Shown here piece after piece: positions 1 through 12,442 of a stretch of DNA of 64,000 nucleotides (position 1 is the stretch's first letter; each line of letters begins with the position of its first letter). The stretch is from Portunus trituberculatus (taxonomy: Eukaryota; Arthropoda; Malacostraca; Decapoda; Portunidae), in the NCBI RefSeq assembly GCF_017591435.1, contig NC_059279.1, forward strand, positions 6,940,001-7,004,000. Reading direction: 5' to 3'. The position numbers and the translations under genes are program-made. The notes under the pieces are model-generated. The model was not told the origin of the DNA. It did not search any database and worked only from the letters and a program-made list of their open reading frames with translations.

Positions 1-1376
1 ACAAACCACTAAACATCTTTAACTTCAATTAGAGCCTTTTCACAATATTAGACGTGTAGCACAGTTTTCCAGAATATGGCCCTCACACCCAGAACAAGAT
101 GTGGACTTGTGTTCGTGGGCTTCATTACGCCGCTACCTAGTCACTTCATTCACTTTTGTCTCCTCTCTTTCGTTTCTTTTAACTTAATCGTTTGTCTCCT
201 TTACATTCATTAGCGTTCCAATGTTCGAGCTACATGTCATAGCCAGTTTATAACAAGTGTACCATGGCATTATGATTCAATATATTTTACTATTCGCGTC
301 CCCATCTTCTCCCCGGTTTCGTCTATCCCATCAGTGGCCACTCATGGTGCTCGAACACGCAATTCATTTTCAAGGGATGGTAATGGAGCATAGTAGAGAC
401 GGTGACGAGAATACCAGACAGCAGATTGATCATTCACACTACGTACTTCAGCAGCCTTCCCACCCTTGTTAGTTCAAACGACGCGTACGTCAACTCACGG
501 AAATTCACTAGGTATAATATCATTCGCTACAAGTCGTGAGCTGTTAATCAAGCCACACCTTTCTACATCATACCAGGTACAGTACATCTCCAAGATCTGC
601 AGACAGTATGCTCCATGACTTCTTTTTTTTTTCTCACACTGTATAACTCATAGGTATAACGGAGGCTCTGGCATAATTACCTAGCTACACATGTCTACTT
701 CAACACATATGTTCATGTGCATCTGCTGGTAACACTGTTAAAGGTGAAGTTCGCTCATGAATTGCTTCATTCACACATGGTGCTTCAGATGTTCGCGTTA
801 TCTCATCATTTCCCGGGTAATTACGTTATCATACTCCAAAACCACAGGTCGCTACGGATGGTGTAGCCAAGCCTTAAAACACATAAGTTACCCTATCTTA
901 AACGTTCTCTACATCTATGCATCTCGCTGAACTTTTCTATACTCAAAAATGGTTCCTGTAGTCTCGTTTCAGCCCGCCCTAGCCTACCACCTGTACGTCT
1001 TTTCCTTCGTGATTCTCCTATTTCTCGTGATTTCTCAATTATAGCGGGGATAGATATGCCCAGTAAGGCTTTGACATAATATAAAACACGTCTCTCACCT
1101 CCAGCAAAGCCACAGAAACGCAGATGTTTGCGGATGAAATTTGCAGTACTCCTTCCTCCAGGTCGCAGGTGAACTGACTGTTGGACTGAGTGTTGGTGTT
1201 GGAAAGGAAGGCCGGTAGGTGGCGGGCGACTGAAGACAACAGTATCTTGGGACAAATTGCGGTGTTGTACAGTAGTTCCCCAGTTAATCGTTTCATGTTC
1301 CACATTCTTCGTTAAGTCTTGGTTAACTATAATATGAGGCTATCTGTCTACTATATTCCAGGCACAGACAAAGCAA

Positions 1377-1379
<3 letters not shown>
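1..1379. other. Left edge, no recognised gene
   Basis: AT-rich sequence with no coding segment that I recognise. If the exon at 2882-3022 belongs to a plus-strand gene, this stretch is probably intron of that gene. A minus-strand open stretch at about 1098-1305 ends in a GTGAGA donor-like site, but its translation resembles no family known to me and two overlapping frames are open, so I do not call it an exon. Confidence 0.4.

Positions 1380-1404
<25 letters not shown>
1380..1404. repeat. (CT)n microsatellite
   Basis: About 25 bases of CT dinucleotide repeat immediately before a short inverted-repeat element. Confidence 0.9.
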
Positions 1405-1407
<3 letters not shown>

Positions 1408-1431
1408 GGAGAAGAATAGTATTGGTAACTA

Positions 1432-1789
1432 CAGTGGAACCAGCCTAACTCCATACTTTGGGCGTTGGCTTTACCTCTCCTTGGTGTTGCCACCTCGACC
1501 GTGAAGTGGCAATAGAATGGGTAGCAAGGAGCGACCTGGGGGATTCATGTATCAAGGGCACTGGGATGGCAGCGTCACGGCTTATACGCTTTGCCTAGTG
1601 TAGCAGAAGATATACAGCGTCGTTCTTCCATCTCTACATCGAAAATCATTCCATAAGCAATGCAATAGTAAATCAACTAAGAGAGAGAGAGAGAGAGCGT
1701 TATGCGTGTAGAGTATAAACATGACATTATTGCGGGACGGGTTACGGTGCAGCCAACACCCATAGCACAAAGTTAGTTTGGTTCCACTG
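1432..1789. mobile_element. Short Tc1/mariner-Tigger-type MITE
   Basis: The left end reads CAGTGGAACCAGCC and the right end is its near inverse, GGTTCCACTG. Each end is flanked by TA (1430-1431 and 1790-1791), the usual duplication of Tc1/mariner/pogo elements. The inverted similarity extends inwards for about 40 bases with mismatches. At 358 bp with no transposase it is non-autonomous. The family assignment is inferred from the TA duplication and the CAGTGG start. Confidence 0.65.
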
Positions 1790-2095
1790 TAGCCTAGAAA
1801 ATTATTCAATCTGTGTAGTTATATGTTAATTTATGGGCAACTATTGGTAAATTTGCATTAATCTAACAATGCCTGCTTAGTTTGTTAATTGAATAGAGAG
1901 CTCGATCAATCCCCTTTTAGATGTGGTTTTACTTAATTTTAATGAGGTAGTGATTTTCTTGTAAGATAATAACTAATAGAGCAGGAAAGTTAATTGCTAC
2001 TTCACTCATGAGACATTTTTAGTAAATTCATTCACTCTACAGTAAACTGCCACAAAGATAGTCAACAAACCATGTACATACCACGTTAATCAGAC

Positions 2096-2098
<3 letters not shown>

Positions 2099-2131
<33 letters not shown>
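2099..2131. repeat. (GA)n microsatellite
   Basis: About 33 bases of GA repeat. Confidence 0.9.
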
Positions 2132-2134
<3 letters not shown>

Positions 2135-2335
2135 CCCATGAGCAGCACCTTTCACACAGCTATTCCTTTTGGTTTCCCTCCCCCGGTCCCTCCTCCTTTC
2201 ACGTGGTGTAACTCTCCTAAAACCACCTATTTAACTTTTATTTTTCCTCTTAACAAGCTCTTCTGCAAGCCATCTCATTATGGTTAAAACACCTCTATAT
2301 ATTTTTCTTCGCCCATCTCACCTCTCCATCCTTAA

Positions 2336-2542
2336 CCCCTTCAGTGCTGGGACGCATTTTTACAGCGAGTTTTTAGTGTGATTAGACGATTTTATTTACA
2401 TTACGAAGAGTTTATGGACGTCAGAAGATTAATGGCCACAGTCTTCACTATTTTTTAATCCCCACATGAGTTTCTGAGGCTGTATAAAATCGCCAAATAG
2501 TAACCACAATGAATATGAAAACGTGTCATGGTACTGAAGGGA
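2336..2542. mobile_element. MITE flanked by TTAA, copy 1
   Basis: The element starts CCCCTTCAGTGC and ends GTACTGAAGGGA, which are inverted repeats with two differences. TTAA flanks both sides (2332-2335 and 2543-2546), the target duplication of piggyBac-type elements. A diverged second copy lies at about 30463-30665, and shares an internal ATTAGACGATTTTA segment. At 207 bp with no open frame it is non-autonomous. Confidence 0.6.
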
Positions 2543-2881
2543 TTAATTGTCCTGTATTGGCGCATGTTCCCATATTGCATCTTTCACATACCTTTCACTG
2601 CTCTTACCCTTCCACTTTCTCCCTCTACCTATCTTTCTTAGATAACGCATTCCCATGTCACTCTTAACTGTTGTGTCCTAATTTAAAGAACAACATTGAA
2701 AAGCTATTGGTCATGTATTACGTTATACATTTTTTCAGGCATATCGGTTAAAGTACACTGAGCATCTAAAATCAGACATAATAGTACAATACCTCCACAA
2801 CTTAAAAACATAATAGAGATGGAGAGACTGCTCATGACCCCATTTAGTCCATTCATTTTTTTTTTTTCTTTTCTTTTTCAG

Positions 2882-3022
2882 CTCGTTCACATTAAGAAGA
2901 GATCATCAACATTAGACTCAGGCGTGTCAGTAGAGGATGAGGCTGGCAGTGATGTAAGGGTTGATGATTCTTATTCTTCACTTTTATCACCGACTACCAT
3001 TCCCGGGAAATTTGAAGTCTGA
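2882..3022 (+). CDS. Probable terminal coding exon of an unidentified gene
   Basis: A long pyrimidine tract (about 2856-2879) ends in CAG at 2879-2881 and is followed by an open frame of 46 codons ending in TGA. The residues are hydrophilic and Ser/Asp/Glu-rich (starting LVHIKKRSSTLDSG, ending IPGKFEV), typical of a cytoplasmic or disordered C-terminus. An AATAAA lies about 195 bases downstream at 3217. Acceptor, stop and polyadenylation signal together suggest the last exon of a plus-strand gene whose other exons lie left of the window or are too short to see. The product is not recognised. The gene would converge on the INO80D-like gene. Confidence 0.5.
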   Translation, partial: LVHIKKRSSTLDSGVSVEDEAGSDVRVDDSYSSLLSPTTIPGKFEV

Positions 3023-3216
3023 CAGCACCTTTCAGACTATCATTCTTTGGACTTCAGGGATTTCAGAAATATGTTCATATGTACACAATGTTCGTAATTC
3101 AAATGTTCAAAAGTCAAGGAGTTACTGTAATAGGAATTGTTGATGTTTGTAGGCACACAATTCATACAAACTCCTCTCTCTTCCACTACAAACACAAGAG
3201 TTCAAGAGACCAACTC

Positions 3217-3222
3217 AATAAA
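3217..3222 (+). terminator. Putative polyadenylation signal (AATAAA)
   Basis: An AATAAA hexamer 195 bases after the stop codon of the exon at 2882-3022, in a plausible position to end that transcript. A-rich sequence follows within 10-20 bases. Confidence 0.45.
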
Positions 3223-6200
3223 AGCCACATTACAAAAAATAATTTTACTACTTCAAAACTCACATAATTTGACAGTTAATCTTCCTAGTTTTTTTTATGC
3301 ATTTTAAAATCCCCCACTGAGAGGGGCAGGAAGCCGCCCCCACACTGCTAGCGCTCCACAATATCGAGGAATACCATTACTAACAAAATACTGGCATCAC
3401 ATAATGATGAATAATAATAAAAAATAACAATAATGGTACAGGTAATAAAGCTTACAGAACCCAAGATATATTAACCTCAAGAGTCAAGGGAGAGAAGTTC
3501 ACGGAGCGACGTACGGTACGAACAAACTCTCGTGCTTGTGATGAACCCGAGGGCAGCCCGCTAGGCCGCCGCGCCAGACACTAGTACTGTACACTAGTCT
3601 CCCGCCCCCAATGCTAGATATAAATACAACTGCTTCTTCATTCATTACTGACATATCAAAATAATACCAAAAAAACTATATACGAAGTGGATGTCAGGTC
3701 ACGTGGTATATGTAATGTTCATGGATATATAGTATGTATATTTATATATGTATATATATAGAAGGGTTGCCTCCACACATCTCCACTAACCCAATGAATA
3801 TAACCTTTTTTTTTTTTCCTTTTTGCTCTCTAATCTGGCCATTTACAAATGAAAGAGAATATTTAATACTACAGAAATACTAAGCCAGCGTCAAACTAGC
3901 ATTCTCTCTCTATTTCTCTTTCTTTCTCTCTCTTGTTCCTTTTCTATACCATACCAAGGGCAATGGCCAACCCTAATACCAACACCTTAGTACAAGAGAG
4001 AGAGAGTCAAGGTACCTCAGCACTCGACATCCAACCAACTTATGCAAACACAGCAACTGTAAATGTATGCTACATTTCCTTCACTCACTGATGACAGACA
4101 CACACACCTCCAAGATAACAGAGAACACCAAGGGAGACCTACAACTATAGCCACGATGAACTCCTGGCTTACAGCTCCATCCCTCCACATAGCTTGTTTG
4201 TGTACATCACCCTGAACCGCTGGCTTTCACTATGATGATGTGAATGGTGCAAGAATAGATCATATACCAATATCTGCATGACCTTAGCTCACCATCTCTG
4301 ACTATGGTGGTGGTGTGAACAGTGCAAGTATAATACAGGCCAATAGGAGTAACAAGGGAGACAGGGAGGGAAGGAGGGAGACACGTCCATTCAATACAAT
4401 AAGAACTGAAAAGTAAGTACATATTTCAGCCGCCATTTTGTGGCATTGTTTCTAGAGTGAGTGAATGACATTTCAAACTAAGTGAATGGTGGAAATTTCA
4501 ACACAAGTCAAGTCTCTAGCCGGGAAGCACACCGTACAAACACTTATCGGGATGTACACACTAAGGCCGAGATGAACGCAACGTATACGTACACTGGGTT
4601 GAGGAAGGAAGAACTGAGTGCTTGCATTGACGGAAAAGGAATACAACAAACGAGTTAATGATAAACAGTGACTACGCTAATCAGGAGTTTGAAAAATATA
4701 TATACTGGAGTGTGCAATATTAGGTTAATGGATGAGCTAGCTTCTTCTACCCAAACTGCCACGACTGTCATACCTTAATGCCCATGTTTTTGTTCCTCCT
4801 GCACACAACACTATTTAATCACACTCCCTGATGATGGACCTGCTTTCAGTACTGTACACCACTGCAGCACATCAGACATTTGGCCTCCTTGCAATAAACC
4901 AAATTGTGATGAAATGCTGCAAATAATCACATCTTTTCATAAAAGGAAACTGCAATGCCAGGCCACTGTCCGTTCCGAGCCACTACATCTCTTGCAGCAA
5001 CAGACCAACCACAAGACTGTCATATGCAATGCCCTTAAAGGTTTACTTGAACTACGACTCTCCAGCACAAACCTCGTGCCTGGCCTGGCCTGGCTGAGAG
5101 GCTGCACTGCACTACACTGATAGACCACCACCACGTCATCTCATTATAGGTTACATGCTGGGGACAAACTATGAAATTATACACGACACTTATGCTCCTT
5201 TCCTTTTCTTGCTACTATTAATTGTATAAAACCATCTTACTACTGACAGAAAAATGCAATAATAATAAACTAGAAGCTCATTTCTTACAGACAGAATTAC
5301 TGAGTGTATGTATGTAGACCACAATTTCTTTTCAAGGAAATAGTACAGGAAAATTTATGAATAGCTATGAGGATGATTCATGAAAGTGAGGCACTGGTGT
5401 GAACCTCAGCACGCCTGACCATCAGCGTGACGCAACACCCAACGTAACTTTTGTTCAAATCAAAATATTTCATCCACAGAATAAAATCTATCAAGTCAGA
5501 TATATTTCTGCAGAATCAGGGACACTTGGGTGATTTTATATTTGTTTGTTTGTTTTTCTCTTGTTTGTTTTAATTCCTAAGTCTGCAATACAGACCGAGG
5601 GTTGAAGCAGACATGGCTTGTTTTCAGCGTTCTGCCTCGTGTTCCTTCTATCATGCGATTGCCAAGTGAGGCAGCAGTCTCCTTGCCACCTCTACATATT
5701 CCACACTTCACTACCATATGAAAATGAAGATAAAATACATGTACAATAACATTTTCAACATCAGATTCAAAGTGTACGGGAATTATGCAATTACAGATTC
5801 CCCACCTTAGCATTCCAAGACACAAATCTGAATTACCTGATGGCTGCCAAGAAATTCCACTAAGTCTTACTCTCCACAAAACCTACAGTACTTTAATTGC
5901 CATTTATCTCTAACATTAATAATAAATCAACTGAAGACATTACATTTCCATATACATACTGTACTGCATACATCAGTACAGTGTCATCAAGAGCCACCAC
6001 ATTCCCCGGAGCTTTAGGGTAAGGAGTCCAGTCTGTGCAAATCTATAGATATTCTCATCATGAATATAAACTTATTTCATATTTACTTTTTTCCTCTATT
6101 TCAACGAGCTAAATTATTTGTTGTAATTAACATGATTTCATTAATGACAAAGAAGTAGAATATGATTTTCTTGGATTCCATCACCCCTTCCCTTCTACAT

Positions 6201-6839
6201 ACTTAGCGAGGCTCTACTGAAACTAGAATTTCAAGGCTGGCATCAAGCTCTGAACACTGTTATTTCTCAATGATGTGAAGCTAAAATCCTCTTGGTTCCA
6301 GCTTGAGCACTGTGTTGTACAGAAGACCTGCAAGACTCTACAAAACCATGAAACATCCATGCACTCTTAAGGCATCAACTGCCAAGATACTTGCAACAAC
6401 AGCTCATGCAATTTCACTGGTAAGAACAAGAAGCCAGACTGTGTTTAGCACCAATAAGATTCAATGGTTCCACAACACAGTGGCGGGGACGGCAACCACC
6501 CTCCGCTGCACTGTGTTGTGGCAGCAACCAGCAAGTAGGAAGAAACCAACTGTGAAGGACAACATTGTATTTCCTTTTATTTCTGAGGAATGAAGGGGGT
6601 GGAGAGAAAAATGAAAGACCCTGGTGAAAGAATGGAGTGTAGCATGAACTTGGAAAAGCAAAAAGCTAGGTTTTGTTATTTTCCAAACCTCCAAAAGCTA
6701 CAATGGGGCCAGAAACACCAACCAAGCAAAGCCACAACACTGCAAGGGTTGAGGAATGGTTAAGAGAGGGTGAAGGTGAGGTTAAGTCTAAACTGCAACA
6801 AGAAGCATTCACCTAGTAACATCAACAAGCAAGGTAAAC

Positions 6840-6919
<80 letters not shown>
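6840..6919. repeat. (AAT)n trinucleotide microsatellite
   Basis: Roughly 26 uninterrupted ATA/AAT units. Confidence 0.95.
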
Positions 6920-6920
<1 letters not shown>

Positions 6921-7271
6921 GAAATGAACCTCATGATGGAAATATTTTCTTTTTTTTTTTTTGTTTTTTGTTTTTTGGTTTTTTGTTATTTTTTTTTTGC
7001 TAACCTGGTCTTGTATTCTCCTTTGATTAGAAATCACGTTGTGTCTTTACGTGTTTATCATTGCCAGTATGAGAAAACAATTACACCCTTTCCTTTAGGT
7101 ATGCACTAAATACCTCCACGCACAGAAGAGAACAGCTCAATAAATAATGAATTAAAAGTAGCAGACGAGAATGCAAGTGTATGTAGTATAATAACAAAAA
7201 TAAATGTTACCCTATCCACCTTTATCCTACAGAGTACAAGTTATCCACACACAAGACACACTCACTTTCTC

Positions 7272-7400
<129 letters not shown>

Positions 7401-9141
7401 TGCGCAGTGCATCTAATTAACAGGAATGGCGAAACAATGACAGGCTGATGATGGCTGGAAAACCAAAACATTCCCAGCACACCCCACTCTCTTTGTACCC
7501 AACACAGATAGTGATGTTTACATAGAAAAAAATCACAGAACAGACTAGTTTTCATAAGATCGGTTTTGCTGGCCATTACAAACTAAGCATACACGCATAA
7601 TAATGTAAGAGTATACAGTGGAAAATAAATCATGTGAATGGAAACAATATTGAAGATGGGGTGATGTGCTATGAATGAAATGAACTACGGCTGAATATCT
7701 CCTCCAAAATACACTGGAATCCTTTAATGCTCATACTTTTTTTTACGACAACATACACACGCATAACCTCTCGTTGGAGGATCATCTCTCTCACACCTGC
7801 ACTCACCACTGCCACCAAAGATCCATGCCACTCACTCTCACCACTCTCACATTCAGACTTCAATGTACAAGATCCTCTCAACAATTATGTTTAAGAGACC
7901 TTGACAAGTGATTGCCAGCAAGAGAATACTGAATAAATTAGACGGTTAAAATCTAACTCAAAAGAACGCGTGCTGAAGGCTTTGATAATCATAATCACAT
8001 GCTCACACATACACACACACAGCATACGTCACACTAGCACAGTACACTTCCCTTCCCAAACACTACCTTTGTGCTCTCTTTAGTGCACCAGACAGGAAGA
8101 GATAGGAAGAGGGAAGGAGAACAGACTTGCAAACAACAGAGTGCCAACTCTTGATCAGCTGCGCTCTTACTCTCTAGCCAAGTATGCCAGTAAAATAGAC
8201 CATACGGTATTACAAACGCCTACTAGTGTTGAAATTAGGAAGTCATGCTGGCTTAGAACATGCATCACCTGCTCACCATGTCAGTGATCAGTGAACCAAA
8301 TGAGTGTGTCCTTGTGTAACCAAATGCAGGGGTGCAGAAGGAGTGTTAGAGCAAAATCCAATCCTCAGGGGGATAATGACCCTTTAGAAAGTTAATCAAC
8401 AGCAAGAGCAAGTCTGTTAGCTTGCTGAGATGGACGTGAAATAACTAAAATGCTATGAAACATCAAAACTACACAAAATTCCCATATGAGTGAAGCATGA
8501 ATACTGTTAAATCAAACACCATCTACTCAGTTGATCGTTTGTGACTATGTGTAAAACCCCCTTGCTTAGCTCATATGACAGGAAAGATAACTCAATTGCT
8601 TCATCACCATGTGAATGAAAGAATCAAGTCGAGAACAATAACTGGTTACTGTTAATCGTTAATAATAAATAACAGCGTCAGAATTCATAACAACAAATGT
8701 ATACCAAAAAATGCAAGATTGCAGTAAACTTCTGGCAATGAATTACATCTCAACCATAAAAGATGTCCTCCTACTACACAGTTCTGCATGACTGACAGCT
8801 CCTGGACACAGAGAGAACGACTCCAGCAGAGGTTCTTCAGGCGTGACAGAAACACAGGACTCAGACACTAGTGAACTCAACAGACCAGTCCTGACCAATG
8901 CCACTCTTGCCCCTTCACTCTTGGCAGCAGCAGTAGCACTGACACTTACACCCAAGTTGAAAAAATACTGCTAGTAGTAAAATCGCCATGTGAAATTTAA
9001 AGTTTCTGTACAAAAAAGCCTTAACATCAGTAAAACGTTAATCAATCGAATGAAACCTGATCTCGTAGTATATGTATGTATCTCCAACACTCAAGTCTTC
9101 CCCAGGAGGCAAACTGTAGCCCAAACAGCATTCTACAGAGC

Positions 9142-12100
9142 CTACTTGAGGGGAGAGAGTGTGGAAGTCTCAGCCCCTACCAAGCTTCCAGCCCGCTGAC
9201 CCCCAAGGTTCACTTTGCACTCCCCTCCTAGGTGGCTAGAGTCAGTCAAGTCCACACCAGCCTGCCCCACCCCCACATCACTCCCTTGAGACATGAGGGA
9301 GCTGTCACTCACATCCCCCACCTGGCCAGCCCCAACAGCCTCAGACTGCGTGAAGGAGCTACTAGAGGATGTCGGAAGGTCAAAGCCCGGGAGGTTGAGG
9401 TTGCTCTCCTGTACGATGTTGGAGAGTGCCTGGGAGATGGTGTTGAGTTCCTGCTGATTGAAGGAGGAGGAGATAATGGAGTCAATGGGGATGTTGCTGG
9501 CCACCAGCTCATTGAAGGTCGACTCATCTAGACTGAGTGTTGTGCCTTCCTCGTTGAGCGGAGGGGTGGAGGATGAGGCAGCTGTGGGGGTGGGTGCTGG
9601 AGTGAGGGTAGCAGGGCAAGGGGAGGGGCTGTGGGCAGACACTGGGGACCTCCCTGAGTCATGACGGCCTTCGCCTCGACCAGTGCCCCTCTGCTCCCCC
9701 ACAATCTCAACTTTCTCCTCAGAGAAGTCGCTCGTTTTGGCCTCTGCAGGATGATTAGTTTAAAGGTATATCTTGTTCTATGCTTTGTGAACTTACCACT
9801 AAATGCATGCACTTGCCATCATTTCAATAATAACTAGAGTACCACTGTCATCTACACTTACTTTTATGGATACTATAGGTTATTTGATACAGTGAACCAC
9901 CAGATTATCATGTCTCCATGTTCTAAAGGCAACCGCAAAGTAATAAAATCCGCATTACATTGACACATCCTCTAAAATCCTTATCTATACTATGTCTCTA
10001 TCAACAAGCAAACTAAGGAATAGGATTCTGGTAGTCATACCCGTGGTGTACAATGATCAACATAAAAAAAAATTACTGTTACAAGGTAAAAGATTGCATG
10101 GAAAAGTATAGGAATACCAAATATTAGTTAATTACTGTATATGCATTAGTGCAAGCATGGTGGTGTAGAGAAGTTGCTCAGCTTGTCACTTGGTAGTAGT
10201 AGGCAGTGAGCGATGAGAGAGTGTTCCAGCAAACTGGTAGATAGTTGTGGTGGAGAGCAAGCTGATGGATGGATGGTCATTATGTGGGGCAGAGGACGTC
10301 TAGATAAAGCATTAAACACTGTGCGGTGATAAAAAGTAGGAGGTATCATCCATTTTTAGCTGTATAATAGGCTGGACTATTTTTACGTAGCCTAACGTAA
10401 AGTAAAAGTTTCTTCTACTGTAACGGTGAGACACAAGCACTTTTTGTAAGAAGACAGTGAGCATAAACTCATCCTGAGTTGCTAAGTATCATTTCAAGAT
10501 GTATGGGAGTAAAATATAGGTTGCCAAGTTTAAAAATAGCCTTCTCATCAAATAATGCAAGTCGCAGTTAAACGCTGTTCTTCATATGATGTACGTCATA
10601 GTTTACCAGTTAAACTGGCTACTGGTAAAGTTTCACCCAATTGTGTGCCACCTACCAATACATTCCATTACTTCCTCAACTGAAGACACAATTTAGCTTG
10701 TATTTCATTAAATATAATAGCCAATTTTTTCACATTAAAGTAAGATTTCTTGTGCTGTAGCAATGGTTGGGTTCCAATGAACAAGTGTAGAAGTGAACTG
10801 GAAATAATTGAACCATGAAAAACTGGGGGTTCACTGTACACACCTTTACTATCACAGCCCTGCTGCACACAACACTACAACTATGAAGCTCACCTCACCA
10901 GGCCACCTTTCCCGCTGGTGCCGGCTCACTCACCTGGAGCATCAAAGAGCTGTGTCAATTCATGGTCAGGGATGCGGTTGAGGACATCCTGCAGGTCTCG
11001 TGGGTCAAGGAGACGAGAGGCAGCGTCCAGACCCTCCACCATTCCTTCCATGTCCTCCTCTAACTCACTCTCCTCATCCACCTCAGCCACAGAGTCTGAT
11101 TGGATTTTAATCAGTGTCAGTGTGGTGGAAGAAAATAAAGGAAAATATTCATCACACTCTAATATCTTTAATAGTGAGAACTGTTTAATGCTTTATCTAG
11201 ACATATAATTTCAAAGTACCTTTTTCAGACATACTTGTACATCATAAAAGATTAAATAAAGGAGAATTTGTATTATAGCAATTCTATTTTGAAGTAAATT
11301 TTGCAATGCTATTACAACAAAACTCATTCACTGAATCTAATATGCATCATTACATCCTATGGAAAATATACAGCCAATGAAAAACAAAAATGAAGACAGT
11401 CATCTATTCTAAGACACATCAAGTTTCCAATGTGAGAGCCTCACCCGTGCAGGAGGCAGTGGAGAAGTGCGGTGAGGTCTGCGGTGTCGTGGGTGAGGGC
11501 TGAGGCGAGGACAGGGATGATTGGCTGGCCATGGGTGGCCGCACGCTGGTCGAGGGGATCACAGAGGACGAGGAGTTGGAGGATCTCCGCCGCTTCTTGC
11601 TTCTTTTGCCGTACCTCGAGAGAATCGGCATCTTGTTCTTCTTACGAGATCTCTTGGGCTTTGAGGTTTCATCAGTTGGAGTTTTGGCTACATTTTCCTG
11701 CAACACGTGTGTACATCATGACGCAGATAAAAAATGGTGCAAACTACGAAGTATGTGACATCATACAACTGCTACTACCCACAAATGCAAAGCTTGAACA
11801 ACTTGAATCCTACAATATTGACCAAGAAATGATGAAGCAATTCATATTAAATACTCAAGAGTATCATGAGTAACAATGGGTTCTTGAAAGTAATCATACA
11901 CAGTACATAGCTTTGCAAGTGGTTGTTATACATAATTTCCAAAAAATAATATTGTATATGTAATAGTTTTACAAGTAGTTGTGATATTAAATGCTTTTCA
12001 ATAAGTAATAGAAGTAAGGAAAGAAAATTTTATATGACAATTAAAACAAGCAAAGACATGAAAAAATCAGGTCACACACAAGACACAAGAACTAAGGATC

Positions 12101-12373
12101 AAAGTCTGACCTGTGTTTTGCTGTGCTTGTAACACAGTGGAAGCTCATGGGACACATCAAACACGGGTACCCGGCAGAGTGTGTTGTCCGGGTGGCGTGC
12201 AGTGCAGTGGGTGAACAACTGCTGGTCCACATTGTACATGATGTGGTGCATGCAGTGGCGAGTGCCAGGCAGGGACGGCTCCCGGCACTCCCCATCCCTG
12301 TACACGCACGGTCGACGCACCAGCACCGAGGACATAAACCTGCCGAGGGGACGAACAAGTGATGATTAACAGT

Positions 12374-12442
<69 letters not shown>

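Noticed and set aside
893..1305. A coding exon on the minus strand ending in a GTGAGA donor near 1098
   Set aside because: Two overlapping frames are open, neither resembles a family known to me, and no partner exon was found. Left as unproven.
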